A DNA stretch of 64,000 nt from Sipunculus nudus. Its lineage: Eukaryota; Annelida; Sipuncula; Golfingiida; Sipunculidae. The translations under genes were made by a program, and so were the position numbers. The notes below the pieces were generated by a model, which was not told where the DNA came from, made no database searches, and saw only the letters and a program-made list of their open reading frames with translations. The stretch covers positions 11,803,019 through 11,867,018 of the forward strand of contig CM049306.1 of NCBI GenBank assembly GCA_026874595.1, read 5' to 3'. Below, piece by piece: positions 35,936 through 48,741 of the stretch (its first letter is position 1; every line of letters begins with the position of its first letter).

Positions 35936-37380
35936 TAAAGCGAGAAACATGTGTTTTTCTCTTTTACTGACCTCGCACGTGGATCAAATCCCTCATTGAA
36001 AGCAAGCGCTATTCATATGAACAATAGTCCTTAGTGTTAGGGGTTAAGTGACCACGATGCACGCATTCCGGTGATTGCCAAAGGCAGTTCGGCTGTGCTC
36101 GGTAAAAAAATGGAAAAATCCCTCAAAATTATATGTATATTTAAAATTATTTATTTTCATATCGCCTATGTCACTGCAGGGATAATAACCTTTAAAATGA
36201 TGTATGGCACAATATTGTACACAGCGCGGTTTTAGAGAACATTGCGCACAAACGTGAACTGAATTCCTTTTATAAGTATTAGATTAGGCCCCTTTAACAA
36301 GGATACAGGAAGTTGTGCATCTGTGTCCAAACAGGGCATGAAACACTGATTTCATTTAACAGTCTTCTTCCATTTCTTTCTCATATAAATAAGAAAATTA
36401 CATAAAATGCACAATTAAAGACTCACGAGTCACTGCAGACATCTTTCCTTGAAAATTGTTACAAGCATCATATATATTGTGGCATTTCCATACTTTGTAT
36501 ACAAAAATTATTACTTTGTACTGTTTTATGAATATATTATTTAATCCAGAGCGCACATTGTGTCATCAGATGTTACCAGATAAGTCCTTGCTGGTATCAC
36601 CTAGATTGTTCTAGTGATGGAAGTATTATGACAAAGTGGGAACAAGTATAACAAGTTGAACTACAGCTAGACAATTGAAAAGCTGAAACTTATAAATGGA
36701 ACAAGCTGTGTAATACTCTCCTCTTAGACACAGGTGATGCTGATCTTCTCCTCCGCATCCTGACAATATGATCTCATTAACCCCTCCAAGGTCACAGAAT
36801 AATTGTGATAATTTACTGACGAACCATCTGAGACTGTATTTCTTCAGCTGTTGATTTTGTTTCCACAGCGTCAGCCCCAAGGACCTTGGGGTCTAACTGC
36901 AGATATTCCTGGAGCCATTTAATTGACTTGCACCCTCTATAATGTAATCAGAAACCCATCACTAATGGTGGCATATAGTTAAAGGGTGCCCCAGGGACTA
37001 ATAATTTGAAGTATCCTGTGTCCAGCCTGAGCACAGCTTGACCAGTGAAGCATAGGGATCAGCAGAATGAAACGCCACAGGGACATGTACTTTTTCACTT
37101 ATTTGCAAGGTTGTAAATGTGTGTGGGTGTATGGTGAAGGGTTTGTTAGGTAATGATTAATTTGACTCACTTTCAAAGATTACCTAGCCTGTTTTAGTGA
37201 TGGAAGTATTATGACAAAGTGGGAACAAGAATAACAAGTTGTATGCCAAGGATGTTCCTGGACTTTATGTTTCAATAGTTAGTTTCTACTTAATAATCAT
37301 GGTTGTCCATGTACGGATGTGATGGGTTACATGGATAGATGGATAGATTAAATTAGACAGCATGCATGTCTTTCTGTCCG
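35936..37380. repeat. No gene seen; one 46-bp direct repeat pair
   Basis: TAGTGATGGAAGTATTATGA and the bases after it to ACAAGTTG occur at 36613-36658 and again at 37195-37241 with one difference, about 580 bp apart. The sequence between has no recognised gene or terminal inverted repeats. Confidence 0.5.
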
Positions 37381-37389
37381 GAATTGGTT

Positions 37390-38040
37390 TGTGGATTGAT
37401 TACAAACCAAACCATTTGACTAAAACTTTCTATCTTGTACATATGGCTCACCCACTTAAGATGAAGAACCTTATTGATTCTGAGGTCACGGGGTCAAGGT
37501 CACACCCATAGGGCCCACTTCTTGAAAAAGATTATGGACCCATTTAAAGCCAAATTGTTTGATCCAAACCTTTCATCTTGCACATATGGTTCACCCACCC
37601 ATTGATGCAGAACCCTATCGATTTTGAGGTCACCGGGTCAAAGGTCACACCCACAGGGCCCACTTCTTGAAAAAGCTTATACACCCATTTAAAGCCAAAC
37701 TGTTTGACCAAAACCTTTCATCTTGCACATATGGCTCAACCCCCCCCCCCCCCCCCCCCCATGGATGAAGACCCCCTGTTGTACTTTGAGGTCATGGGGT
37801 CAAAGGTCATAGCCACAGGGCCCACTTCTTGAAAAAGCTTGTGGACCCATTTTAAGCAAAACCTTTTGACCAAAACCTTTCATCTTGCACATAGGGATTA
37901 CATACCCATGGATGAAGACCCCTATTGATTTTGAGGTCATGGGGTCAAAGGTCACAGCCACAGGGCCCATTGCTTGAAAAAGCATATGGACCCATTTTAG
38001 GCCAATTAACTGTTTGACCAACAACTGTCAGTGTCAGCTT
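37390..38040 (+). repeat. Four tandem copies of a ~145-bp unit
   Basis: The unit includes CATCTTGCACATATGGCTCA, GAGGTCATGGGGTCAAAGGT and AGGGCCCACTTCTTGAAAAA. The GAGGTCA points lie at 37482, 37626, 37788 and 37933. The third spacing is longer because of a C run at about 37740-37760. Three units carry GGGTCAAAGGTCA, a direct repeat of nuclear-receptor half-sites. Confidence 0.8.
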
Positions 38041-38332
38041 GCTCATATGGCTCATATAAAGAAAATTATGGATATAAGGAAGATTGATCCCTTTGTGCAG
38101 TAGATAGGTAACTTATATATATATCCATAAATATTTTCTAACAAAACATAAATTAGCATCATTGTGGCTTAATTTAGATAGCCATGACCTTTTGTCAAGT
38201 CTGTAACTTTAACTAACCACAAATAATATTTTTTTTATAAATTTAACAAGCAGTTGATACATTAAATGTCTACCTGATGAGTGTAAATATAGGTCATATT
38301 GTTAATGGTAAAAAACCAGGCCAAGGGCCCCC

Positions 38333-38850
38333 TGTAATGGATGATTCATTTTCTTCAGCTTGTAATGACAAAAAAATCACCACTTTGGTGATTTATCATC
38401 AGATACCCCAGATATGAATAATTAATTAATATTCTAGCTTGTATGACTGGCCATCAATAATATTTGACATTTGACAGACACAGATTGTGACTTCCTAATA
38501 GACTTGCTGTTATGTATTAAACCAAGGTGTGTCACTAGATCAGTGATTAGTGTTTACACATTTCAGAATTTTCATTTGTAATTACTGGTGACAGGAAACA
38601 GTTCAGCTCTTATAGTAATAGGTGATCATTCTCTTCAACTATGTATAACTAAAAAAAATCAGCATATTATTGATATACTTTCATTTGTCCCCATATATGA
38701 ATAATTCATTATAGCTTGCATGATGAGATATCAATAAAATTTGACATTTGAGAGACACACAGTATGACTCTCTCTGACTTCTTATGATCCTGCTTATGAT
38801 TTACCAACCAAGGTGTCAGCCTTGATCAGTTGTAGATTTGACCTACTAAT
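38333..38850 (+). repeat. Diverged direct duplication of ~280 bp
   Basis: 38333 onward and 38614 onward share, in order, 'gtaat.g.tgat..att.tcttca', 'atatgaataatt', 'tttgacatttga.agacaca' and 'accaaggtgt' phrases. No coding potential. Confidence 0.55.
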
Positions 38851-39279
38851 AGAACATGACACCATCAACACTTATCAACATCATCAGAGAAAGTCTACAG
38901 CATTTTGATCATAATATATTAGATTGCTATATAATTCATTATAACAACACCAGTTAATGAGACCAAGCTAAAGAATTTAAAGTAGACCTACAGATATGTG
39001 AACTTGTTTCGTCAATTGTGATATTATTTTTTTCTCTATTCACAGAGAAATCTACCCCAATGCCACTTTAAATTGAGTAACTTGAAACTGAAGTGAAGGC
39101 CCTTGAAGAACATTTATTGAAAATGTGAATCTCAGATACCATTGTGTCAGAACATTACAATGTCCAGACAACTAACCATCATGGCAAATTTGCCTTTTGA
39201 TGTTTTATATCGAACATGTGATAAACATAAACTCATCAACATATCAGAAAGTTGATTTCTCCATAGTATTAGACACAGT
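38851..39279. other. No gene seen
   Basis: AT-rich spacer before the minisatellite. Confidence 0.4.
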
Positions 39280-42200
39280 AGGTAGAATTGCCTGGAGCTG
39301 GTGAGGTTGTGGAAGGTAGAATTACCTTGAGGCTGTTAGGTATTGGAAGGTAGAATTACCTGGAGGCTGTGAGTAAGTAGAAGGTAAAAATACCTCTAGG
39401 CTGTGAGGTTAAGGAAGGTGGAATTATCTCGAGGAGTCAGGTGGTGGAGGTAGGATTACCTCGAGAATCTGAGGTAGTGAAGGCAGAATCACCTGGAGGC
39501 TGTGAGGTAGTGGATGGTAGGATTACCTGGAGGCTGTAAGATGGTGGAAGGTGAGATAACCTGGAGGCTGTGAGGTAGTGAAAGGTATAATTACCAGGAG
39601 GCTTTGAGGTAGAGAAAGGTAGAATTACCTCGAGGCTTGAAGGTAGTGGAAGGTAGGATTACCTGGAGGCTCTGAGGAAATAGAAGGTAGAATTATCTCG
39701 AGGAGTCAGGTGGTGGAGGTAGGATTACCTCGAGAATCTGAGGTAGTGAAGGCAGAATCACCTGGAGGCTGTGAGGTAGTGGATGGTAGGATTACCTGGA
39801 ATCTGTGATGTAGTGGAAGGTAGGATTACCTGAAGGCTGAGGTAGTGGAGGCAGAATTACCTGGAGGCTGTGAGATAGTGGAGAATAGAATTACCTGAAG
39901 GCTGTGAATTAGTGTTATGTAGGATTACCTGAAGGCTGTGAGGAAGTGGGGGTAGGATTACCTGGAGGCTGTAAGATGGTGGAAGGTGAGATAACCTGGA
40001 GGCTGTGAGGTAGTGAAAGGTATAATTACAGGAGGCTTTGAGGTAGAGAAAGGAAGAATTACCTCGAGGCTGTAAGGTAGTGGAAGGTAGGATTACCTGG
40101 AGGCTGTGAGGTAGTGGAAGGTAGGATTACCTGAAGGCTGTGAGGTAGTGGATGGTAGGATTACCTCGAAGCTGTGATGTAGTGGAAGGTAGGATTACCT
40201 GAAGGCTGTGAGGTAGTGGAGGCAGAATTACCTGAAGGCTGTGAGGTAGCAGAACATAGGATTACCTAAAGGCTGTGAGGTAGTGGAAGGTAGTAATAAC
40301 TGGAGGCTCTGAGGTAATGGAAGGTAGAATTACATGTGAGGTATTGGTGATAGAATTACCTGAAGGCTTAGAGGTAGTGGAGGTAGGATTACCTGGAGGC
40401 TGTGAGGTAGTGGAGGTAGGATTACCTGGAGGCTTTGAGGTAGTAGAAGTAGAATTACCTGAATGCTGTGAGGTAGCAGAAGGTAGGATTACCTTGAGGC
40501 TGTAAGGTAGTGGAGGTAGTATTACCTGGAGGCTGTAAGGTAGTGGAGGTAGTATTACCTGGAGTCTGTAAGGTAGTGGAAGGTAGGATTACCTTGAGGC
40601 TGTAAGGTAGTGGAGGTAGGATTACCTTGAGGCTGTAAGGTAGTGGAGGTAGTATTACCTGGAGTCTGTAAGGTAGTGGAAGGTAGGATTACCTGAAGGC
40701 TTAGAGCTAGTGGAGGTAGGATTCTGTGGAGGCTTTGAGGTAGTGGAGGTAAAATTACCTGGAGGCTTTGAGGTAGTAGAAGTAGAATTATCTGAAGGCT
40801 GTGAGGTAGCAGAAGGTAGGATTACCTTGAGGCTGTAAGGTAGTGGAAGGTAGGATTACCATGAGGCTGTGAGGAAATGGAAGATAGAATTGCCTGGTGG
40901 TGGTGGTAGATGAAAGTGTCTGGAAGCTGTAGAATAGGTAGAATTACCTGGAGGCTGTGAGGTATTGGAAGGTAGAATCACCTTGAGGCTGTGAGGTAGT
41001 GGAAGGTAGGATTATTTTGAGGCTGTGAGGTAGTGGAAGGTAGGATTACTTTGAGGCTGTGAGGAAATGGAAGGTAGAATTGCCTGGAGGTGGTGGTAGG
41101 TGAAATTGTCTGGAAGCTTTAGAGGAAGGTAGAATTACCTGGAGGCTGTGAGGTAGTGGAAGGTAGAATTATCTGAAGGCTGTGAAGTAGTGGAAGGTAG
41201 GATTACCTGAAGGCTGTGAGGTAGTGGAGGTAGAATTACCTGGAGGCTGTGAGGTATTGCAAGGTAGAATTACCTGGAGGATGTGAGGTATTGAAGGTAG
41301 ATTACCTGAAGGCTGTGAGGTACTGGAGGTAGAATTACCAAGAGGCTATGAGATAGTGAAAGGTAGGATTACCTAGAGGCTTTGAGGTAATGGAAGGTAG
41401 GATTACCTTGAGGCTGTGAGGTAGTGGAGGTAGATTTACCTGAAGGCTGTAAGGTAGTGGAAGGAAGGATTACCTGGAGGCTTTAAGGTAGTGAAAGGTA
41501 GTATTATCTTGAGGCTGCAAGATAGAGGAAGATTGAATTACCTGTAGGCTTTGAGGCAGTGGAAGGTAGGATTATTTTGAGGCTGTGAGGAAACGGAAGG
41601 TAGAATTGCCTGGAGGTGGTGGCAGGTGAAATGGTCTGGAAGCTGTAGAGGAAGGATAGGATTACCTGGAGGCTGTGAAGTAGTGGAGGTAGAATCACCT
41701 TGAGGGTGTGAGGTAGTGGAAGGTAGGATTATTTTGAGGCTGTGAGGTAGTGGAAGGTAGGATTACTTTGAGGCTGTGAGGAAATGGAAGGTAGAATTGC
41801 CTGGTGGTGGTGGTAGATGAAAGTGTCTGGAAGCTGTAGAATAGGTAGAATTACCTGGAGGCTGTGAGGTAGTGGAAGGTAGAATCACCTTGAGGCTGTG
41901 AGGTAGTGGAAGGTAGGATTATTTTGAGGCTGTGAGGTAGTGGAAGGTAGGATTACTTTGAGGCTGTGAGGAAATGGAAGGTAGAATTGCCTGGAGGTGG
42001 TGGTAGGTGAAATTGTCTGGAAGCTGTAGAGGAAGGTAGAATTACCTGGAGGCTGTGAGGTAGTGGAAGGTAGAATTATCTGAAGGCTGTGAAGTAGTGG
42101 AAGGTAGGATTACCTGAAGGCTGTGAGGTAGTGGAGGTAGAATTACCTGGAGGCTGTGAGGTATTGCAAGGTAGAATTACCTGGAGGATGTGAGGTATTG

Positions 42201-43440
42201 AAGGTAGATTACCTGAAGGCTGTGAGGTACTGGAGGTAGAATTACCAAGAGGCTATGAGATAGTGAAAGGTAGGATTACCTAGAGGCTTTGAGGTAATGG
42301 AAGGTAGGATTACCTTGAGGCTGTGAGGTAGTGGAGGTAGATTTACCTGAAGGCTGTAAGGTAGTGGAAGGAAGGATTACCTGGAGGCTTTAAGGTAGTG
42401 AAAGGTAGTATTATCTTGAGGCTGCAAGATAGAGGAAGATTGAATTACCTGTAGGCTTTGAGGCAGTGGAAGGTAGGATTATTTTGAGGCTGTGAGGAAA
42501 TGGAAGGTAGAATTGCCTTGAGGTGGTGGCAGGTGAAATGGTCTGGAAGCTGTAGAGGAAGGATAGGATTACCTGGAGGCTGTGAAGTAGTGGAGGTAGA
42601 TTTACCTGAAGGCTGTGAGGTAGTAGGAGCAGTATTACCTGAAGGCTGTGAGGTAGTGGAGGTAGAATTACCTGGAGGCTGCGAGGTAATGGAAGGTAGA
42701 ATTACCTGGAGGCTGTGAGGTAATGGAAGGTAGAATTAACTGAAGGCTATGAGGTAGTGGAAGGTAGGATTACCTGAAGACTTAGAGGTAGTGGAAGTAG
42801 GATTACATGGAGGCTGTGAGGTAGTGAAGGTAGGATTACCTTGAGGCTGTGAGGAAATGGAAGGTAGAATTGCCTGGAGGTGGTGGTAGGTGAAATCGTA
42901 TGGAAGCTGTAGAGGAAGGTAGAATTACCTGGAGGCTGTGAGGTAGTGGAAGGTAGAATTACCTAAAGGCTGTGAGTTAGTGGAGGTAGAATTACCTGAA
43001 GGCTGTGAGGTAGTGGAGGTAGAATTACCTGAAGACTTAGAGGTAGTGGAAGTAGGATTACATGGAGGCTGTGAGGTAGTGAAGGTAGGATTACCTTGAG
43101 GCTGTGAGGAAATGGAAGGTAGAATTGCCTGGAGGTGGTGGTAGGTGAAATCGTATGGAAGCTGTAGAGGAAGGTAGAATTACCTGAAGGCTGTGAGGTA
43201 GTGGAGGTAGAATTACCTAAAGGCTGTGAGTTAGTGGAGGTAGAATTACCTGAAGGCTGTGAGGTAGTGGAGGTAGAATTACCTGGAAGCTGTCAGATTC
43301 TGGAAGGCTTGGGTTGTATTTGTGGATAGAATTAGGTAGAATTACTTGGAGGCTGTGAGGTAGTGGAGGTAGAATGACCTGAAGGCTGTGAGGTAGTGGA
43401 GGTAGAACTACCTGGAGGCTGTCAGATTCTGGAAGACTTA
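39280..43440 (+). repeat. Large minisatellite, ~34-bp unit, about 120 copies
   Basis: The unit is close to GGTAGAATTACCTGGAGGCT followed by GTGAGGTAGTGGAA (34 bases); variants of 32-33 bases lack part of the GGAA. It contains the near-palindrome GGTA(A/G)...TACC. Larger blocks are also repeated: 40891 matches 41798 (period 907) over several hundred bases, and 42871 matches 43126 (period 255). Open frames inside are repeat-driven; no splice signal or start points to a gene. Confidence 0.92.
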
Positions 43441-44009
43441 GGTTGTATTAGTTTGGTTGTATAAACTATCATTCTATAAGGCCTACCCTACACAGTGTGA
43501 CTTGTTATGGGAAAAGTTGCAGAACATGTTTGTTCTGTGACATATTACTCAACATGAAGAGTCCAGAGACACACACCAAACATGCCCTGCAAAACAATGA
43601 TAAAAACTACATGCACCAAACATAACCTCTAGAATTCCACTGTTATTCTGCCTTGGAACTGCATTTTATCTATATATGTGCATGTGAAGAAAAAATGTGC
43701 CCTTCACACAATATATTCTTTCTGTTTCTCTTAATTATATGGATCTATAAGAAATATTGGCATGGGTAATTTGGAATAGCTACACAACTTCTTCTGAGTT
43801 TGTTGACCAAGCAAAACACATGGCACCCTCCTCAGAAAGAAGATAACATGGCCAATTTTTATATTCTTTGGCTGCTCACTAGGTAGCCATGACAAACACA
43901 CCTTGGAAGATCCTGCTACTTCAGTCGTGACACAAGCCAAATTGAGGATCACACCGCAATACCTGGCTATGCTTTGAAACTGTATCTCCGCATTCAGTCA
44001 ACATTTTTT
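43441..44009. other. No gene seen
   Basis: Unique AT-rich sequence; only a short accidental minus-strand open frame. Confidence 0.4.
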
Positions 44010-44600
44010 AGCTCAGCTGACTGAAAGTCAACTGAGGTATAGGTATGGTGCTTTGTCCATTGTCTGTCTGGCCGTTCGGCCCTCTGTTAGGAGGGAACAA
44101 ATTGTAACTGCTGGACCTAGAAACTTCTTAGTGTACATCTAGGGAGATCAATAAAAAATATCTTTGGAAACCTGAAATTAGGTCAATGTGACCTAAATCC
44201 TCCGAGCTATAGGGCTTATAAATATCCCCCACAATAATTAAAAAAATTGATACAAAAACTCCAGTGTCTTGATAATTAATGCATGGATTGCCTTGTATCT
44301 TGCCTTGAATATTGATCATGACTAGTTTATGCAATCCAGAAAACTGGTGGGGTAATTTTTATGTTTTTTTTTCTGATTTTGAGAATGTCAGATTAGAGTA
44401 ATTATGTCAGGTTCTCAGCTATGGTTTTATCCAGTGTCTTGAAACCCAATGTAATTATTGATTATGATTGGTTTTCTCAGTTCCTGAAGACTGGTGGTGC
44501 CACCTTATTTTTTTATTTTTGATGCATTTTTCCTTTATTTTGAGACTGCTAAATTATATTGATAATATCAAATTTGCAACTTAGGTTTCATCTGTGTCCT
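44010..44600 (+). repeat. Family A' 5' part
   Basis: It starts AGCTCAGCTGACTGAAAGTC with a partly decayed second arm (AACTGAGGT), then GTCTGTCTGGCC. A' units follow, with 'gctggacctagaaacttctta' and a degenerate GGTGGTGCCACC at about 44493. No A-type 3' end before the exon at 44723. Confidence 0.65.
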
Positions 44601-44619
44601 AAAACTTGGTGATGTTTAT

Positions 44620-44700
44620 AAGGGCCCTGCTTGAAAAAGCAGATGCCCTATATTAATCACCCTGTCAGTCCGTCTGTTTGTCTAACTGTGTCCTATGTGT
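44620..44700 (+). repeat. Family H 5'-end hairpin close to a splice acceptor
   Basis: AGGGCCCTGCTT and AAGCAGATGCCCT can pair around GAA(A) with one bulge, and are followed by CACCCTGTCAGTCCGTCTGT, as in the other families. It ends within about 20-80 bases of the exon acceptor at 44722. Confidence 0.5.
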
Positions 44701-44722
44701 TACCTGTTTGTTATATTTTCAG

Positions 44723-44957
44723 ATTGCACATGTCTGTATGGGGTATGTGATAACAGTATTAAGGGAAAGGGAACTTGCAAACCCAACACCTGCAAACCAA
44801 ATATTGTGGGCACCAACTGCAACCAGAAGAAGAGTACTTGCTTCAACAAGAGATGCCATGCCCATGCCTACTGTAAAGTCCCCCTGGATTGGCAGATCCC
44901 CCATAGATTAATATCAAGACATCCCAGTCTCTCCTTCATTCTGAAGGGGTGGTCACG
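44723..44957 (+). CDS. Internal exon, EGF-like module of a stabilin-like receptor
   Basis: The exon follows a pyrimidine-rich acceptor ending TTTTCAG and ends at a strong donor, CACG|GTGAGT. The reading frame has the pattern C-x-C-x4-C, then GKGTC, then a paired C-x4-C segment with VGTNC, then CFNKRCHAHAYC. This spacing is typical of the EGF/laminin-EGF-like clusters between fasciclin domains of stabilins, which are large type I scavenger receptors of animal cells; that assignment is family knowledge plus inference. The exon begins with the last two bases of a codon and ends with the first two bases of one, which fits the exon at 52582. After the last Cys there is a stretch of about 30 residues without Cys (from KVPLDW), longer than a usual EGF loop. 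No fasciclin or Link domain is in the window, so another multi-EGF protein is possible. A repeat hairpin lies about 75 bp upstream of the acceptor. Confidence 0.62.
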
Positions 44958-45779
44958 GTGAGTTCATTTTGTTTTCTTCTATTACATTTATTATCAACAT
45001 CATAACCACTGCAGCTTAGCTACCCAGGTTCGTATTCCAGTAGGTACAACAGGGTCTGCTTTAAGTGTCAAGTCATGCCAAAAATGCACTGCAAAGGCTG
45101 CATGTCCCTGTTAAACCAACATCATTGCTGCACACAGCTTATAATCCTAAAATTCACAAAAAGAAAAAAGGAAACATATATGCCAAATAGAAAAGCCCAT
45201 CTCTCTGGTGACAAAGATTTCCTTTGTCTCAAATGACCTAATCATGAGAGACATTTTTGTATGTGGTAAACAATTCCACAAACATGCTTGGAGATTGACT
45301 AATAAATTAAATTTACTGCATATTTTAAAACCTTTGCAAGAATTGTTTATAACTAGGTAAAATATAGAGCCTAACAAATCTGTATTTGCTGACTCAATAT
45401 GAGACAGTATTTAGTTTATTACTATCCCTTGTGTTGTTAAGTGCTTACATTTTGGCAACTGTAGGTGATGATGTAAGTCAGGCATGCTTATTTGAGAAGT
45501 TGTATCACTGATATATCCTCCATTAATGAGTTAATTTAGATATCATAGGTATGAATCTTGAATAATTTGACTATGTTGTAAATTAGATTGTTGCAATATG
45601 TTGTTAGACCACATCATACAACACAACTTTTTTGCTGTCATGAATATTATTATATTATCATACGATTATTGTTTAAGGTATCATACATATCATCCACAAT
45701 TTTCAGTATGTCAGATATGAATAATAGGATTAATTTCTATCTCTGCCATCAGTTGAGATGCAGCCTACTTTCTTAAACA

Positions 45780-46685
45780 TTCTAGCTAGCATCACTAAAA
45801 TTTATACAAAAGTCATTCTCCTGTCAAGTGTCATTGGATTGAGCTTATTTGGGGCCATCTTTATCGACTTTAATTTTACAGGGAAAAATATGAAAATACT
45901 TTTAAAATAATCTTAATAATTGCCAAGCCAAATTGATTAATATTCCACAGAAATAATCACAGAAACAAACTCTCTCAGTTACTTCTCGAGTTACCAGCAG
46001 GAAGCAGAAGGGCAGGTGGTAGTACCAAATTTTATTAAAATGTTGGTCACATATGACTCATATTTGAAACAGATGTACTGATGATACCACCTGCATCAAC
46101 CTTACTTTTATGGGGTCATCTGTCTTCTTTACATTAAGTCATAATATCTCAGAAACAGTAGGAGTTAGCATCACTAAATTTTATGCAAAAATTTTATTTT
46201 ATTTATTTTTGTTTAGGGTAATACCTACATTGACTTGCATTTTACAGGTCAAAGCCCAGAACATCTTTGAAAATCTTCTTCTCCAAAATCTTACAGCTAG
46301 ATTGTTAAATATTTCAGAGAAAATAACCCAGAGAAGAGTTTTATCAAGTTTGTTCAAATGGTTCAAGTTTGGTGAATTTTGACCAGATTGCAGGACTTTT
46401 AACAACATGAGAAGTTGATTTTTTGTGGTACCTTTCTGCATTGACCTGTTTTTTACTTTGGGAAAGCTATTTTAGCCACTTCTTTACAAATCTTTTCTAA
46501 GGAAACTGTCAAGCCAAATTATTTAATATTCACCAGAATGATCCTCAGGAAGATGCTCACAATTGTATCAGGAGAGATTAGGGTCACTGATGTTTGGCAG
46601 AGTCATAGAAAGATAAAGTTGGTTTTGTGGATAAGTAGTAAGTGACTGTGACATTCAACATAGGACATTGTTCTCTCTGATGATT
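45780..46685 (+). repeat. Family D core fragment
   Basis: Phrases such as 'agctagcatcactaaa', 'aagccaaattg...aatattcaca' and 'tttgttcaaatggttcaa' match family D cores. The 5' end is missing, and family C interrupts it at 46690. Confidence 0.6.
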
Positions 46686-46689
46686 TTGT

Positions 46690-47524
46690 TATGCCCCTGC
46701 CACAAAGTGGTTGGGGCATATAGTTTTACCAATGTCCGTCATTCCGTCCTTCCATATTCCGAAATGAAACAGTTTTTTGGACTCTTTTTGCAATGCCTGC
46801 AGATATTGGCCTGATTTTTGGCGTGTGGGCAGTTAATGACCAGTTACAGATCGAGTTCGCGTTTCGTCCTGGTTGACCTATTTTGACTGTATGACGGCTC
46901 CAGAACATAGAAAATTTCAGGAAAAATAGAAATTTTCATGACAAATGCACATGTACGGACTTTTTTTTTTGAATGCTTGCAGATATTGGCCTAATTTTTG
47001 GTGTGTACGTGCATAATGACCACTTAAAGATTGACTTCACTTTTTGTCCAGGTTGACCTACTTTTGACCGTATGATGTCTTCGGAACTTAAATCACATGA
47101 AAAATAGAAATTTTCATGATAAATGCACATGTAAGGACTTTTTTTCGCAATGCCCGCAGATATTGGCCTAATTATTGGTTTGTGGAAGCAAAATGACCAC
47201 TACAGAACGAGTTTGCATTTTGTCCTAGTTGACCTACTTTTGACCGTATGATGGCCCCTGAACTTAGGAAAAATTTCATGAAAAAATATAAATTCTCCCG
47301 ACAAATGCACATGTCTGGACTTTTTTTCACAATGCCTGCAGATATTGGCTAATTTTTTGTGTGTGACAGCAAAATGACCACTTACAGATCAGGTTCGCGT
47401 TTTGTCCTAGTTGACCTACTTTTGACCGTATGACGGCTCCTGACATAGAATATTTTACAAACTTTAACAAATATTTCTAATTTGCTCCAGGCGGGGGCAT
47501 TTGTGACATTTTGACACATCTATT
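46690..47524 (+). repeat. Family C element, four ~180-bp core units
   Basis: 5' hairpin ATGCCCCTGCCAC, loop AAA, GTGGTTGGGGCAT, then GTCCGTCATTCCGTCC. TTGACCTA points at 46873, 47053, 47229 and 47411 give a core unit of about 180 bp. The 3' end has GGCGGGGGCAT (inverted copy of the 5' start), a weak hairpin and ACACATCTA. Confidence 0.75.
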
Positions 47525-48741
47525 TAAATCTTAACTTAATGCAGCTTATGGAAAAAACTAACTTCAATTCTGAATTTGTCATGAACATTTGAGTCCTAAT
47601 CAAAATATGAAGGAGACTATATAATAATTTGATTGGGATATTGGCAGCCACCTTGTGATGCAGTAAATTTACTATAAGACCAATGAAATATTAAACATTC
47701 TCTTTTTAGAAGAGCCAAATTTTTAGCTCATTCTGCACCAAAGTACGGGCATCTAGATCTGTCAGGGTAGATCAAATACATTTGATACATCTGTCCCCTT
47801 TGTTGGCTTCTTCATCAGTGTGAACTTGATGTGATGCTTTCCCTGAAATTTCTATGTATATCATCCATGGAGGAAACTGATGTTGTCAATTATATTGTTA
47901 TCAAACATACATATTTAGCTTACTTTTACATATTTTCATGTCATTTTCATGTCCACGTTAGACTCTATTTCTATGTTCACCCATTACAGTAGTAATACAA
48001 TATTTTATGAATTTCTTTTATAAGTATATAAATAAAAATAACTGCATAAAAGAAAATTAATTTGTAAAGAGATAATAAATAAAAATTACACATAGTATTT
48101 AGCATGTAACTGACATTATATGGAACATCTGCAGAAAATCTTATACTTGTAAAAAGCAATTTTTCCACTTTTGTCCTCAGTGTTACCTGAAACCACATAG
48201 TGTATGGCACTGTGTTATACCTCATTTTAAAGGTTATTGTTCTTGCAGTGACCTCGCTTATATGAGAATCAATAATTTTTAATGTACACATCATTTTTAG
48301 TGGGATTTCATGGTTTTAAAATTGTGTGGAGGCTACCACCAAAAACAGCTGAACTGCCTTTGGCAAAGACTTAAATGCACCATGCCTGGTTGGTGTTCTA
48401 CATGATAAATGCAGCATGTGACATAATCTCAGGATTAAGGTTTATTGTGCATATGAATACCCCTGCTGTGGGTGACGGATTTAAGCATGTTTGGCCTGAC
48501 ATTTGACCCATTGCAGTCACTGGCCCACTTGTATGGTCAGTCAGTGTGAGAAACATGTGACTCTCAATTAGGGTTAATTAATTATATTATAACCTATATA
48601 ATTAATACATAGTTGGTTTACCTGCTTCAGCTCTGGTTTGGCTCGATCTTCAAATTTGGCGCACATGTCATTGAAGCATTCTCATAGAGCAAGTTTGTTT
48701 TCTTTTGAGTGACTATTTTAGCTGCATATTCAATACTTTTA

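Noticed and set aside
36613-37241. LTR retrotransposon bounded by the 46-bp direct repeats
   Set aside because: The repeats are too short, lack TG/CA ends, and enclose no polymerase, primer-binding site or polypurine tract that I can see.
40317-42718. Open frames with VEVGLPGGCEVV-like repeats
   Set aside because: Products of the minisatellite unit; units of 32-34 bp do not keep a frame, and nothing supports translation.
39280-43440. CRISPR array
   Set aside because: Regular repeats but no unique spacers of constant length; units are contiguous, and the host is an animal.
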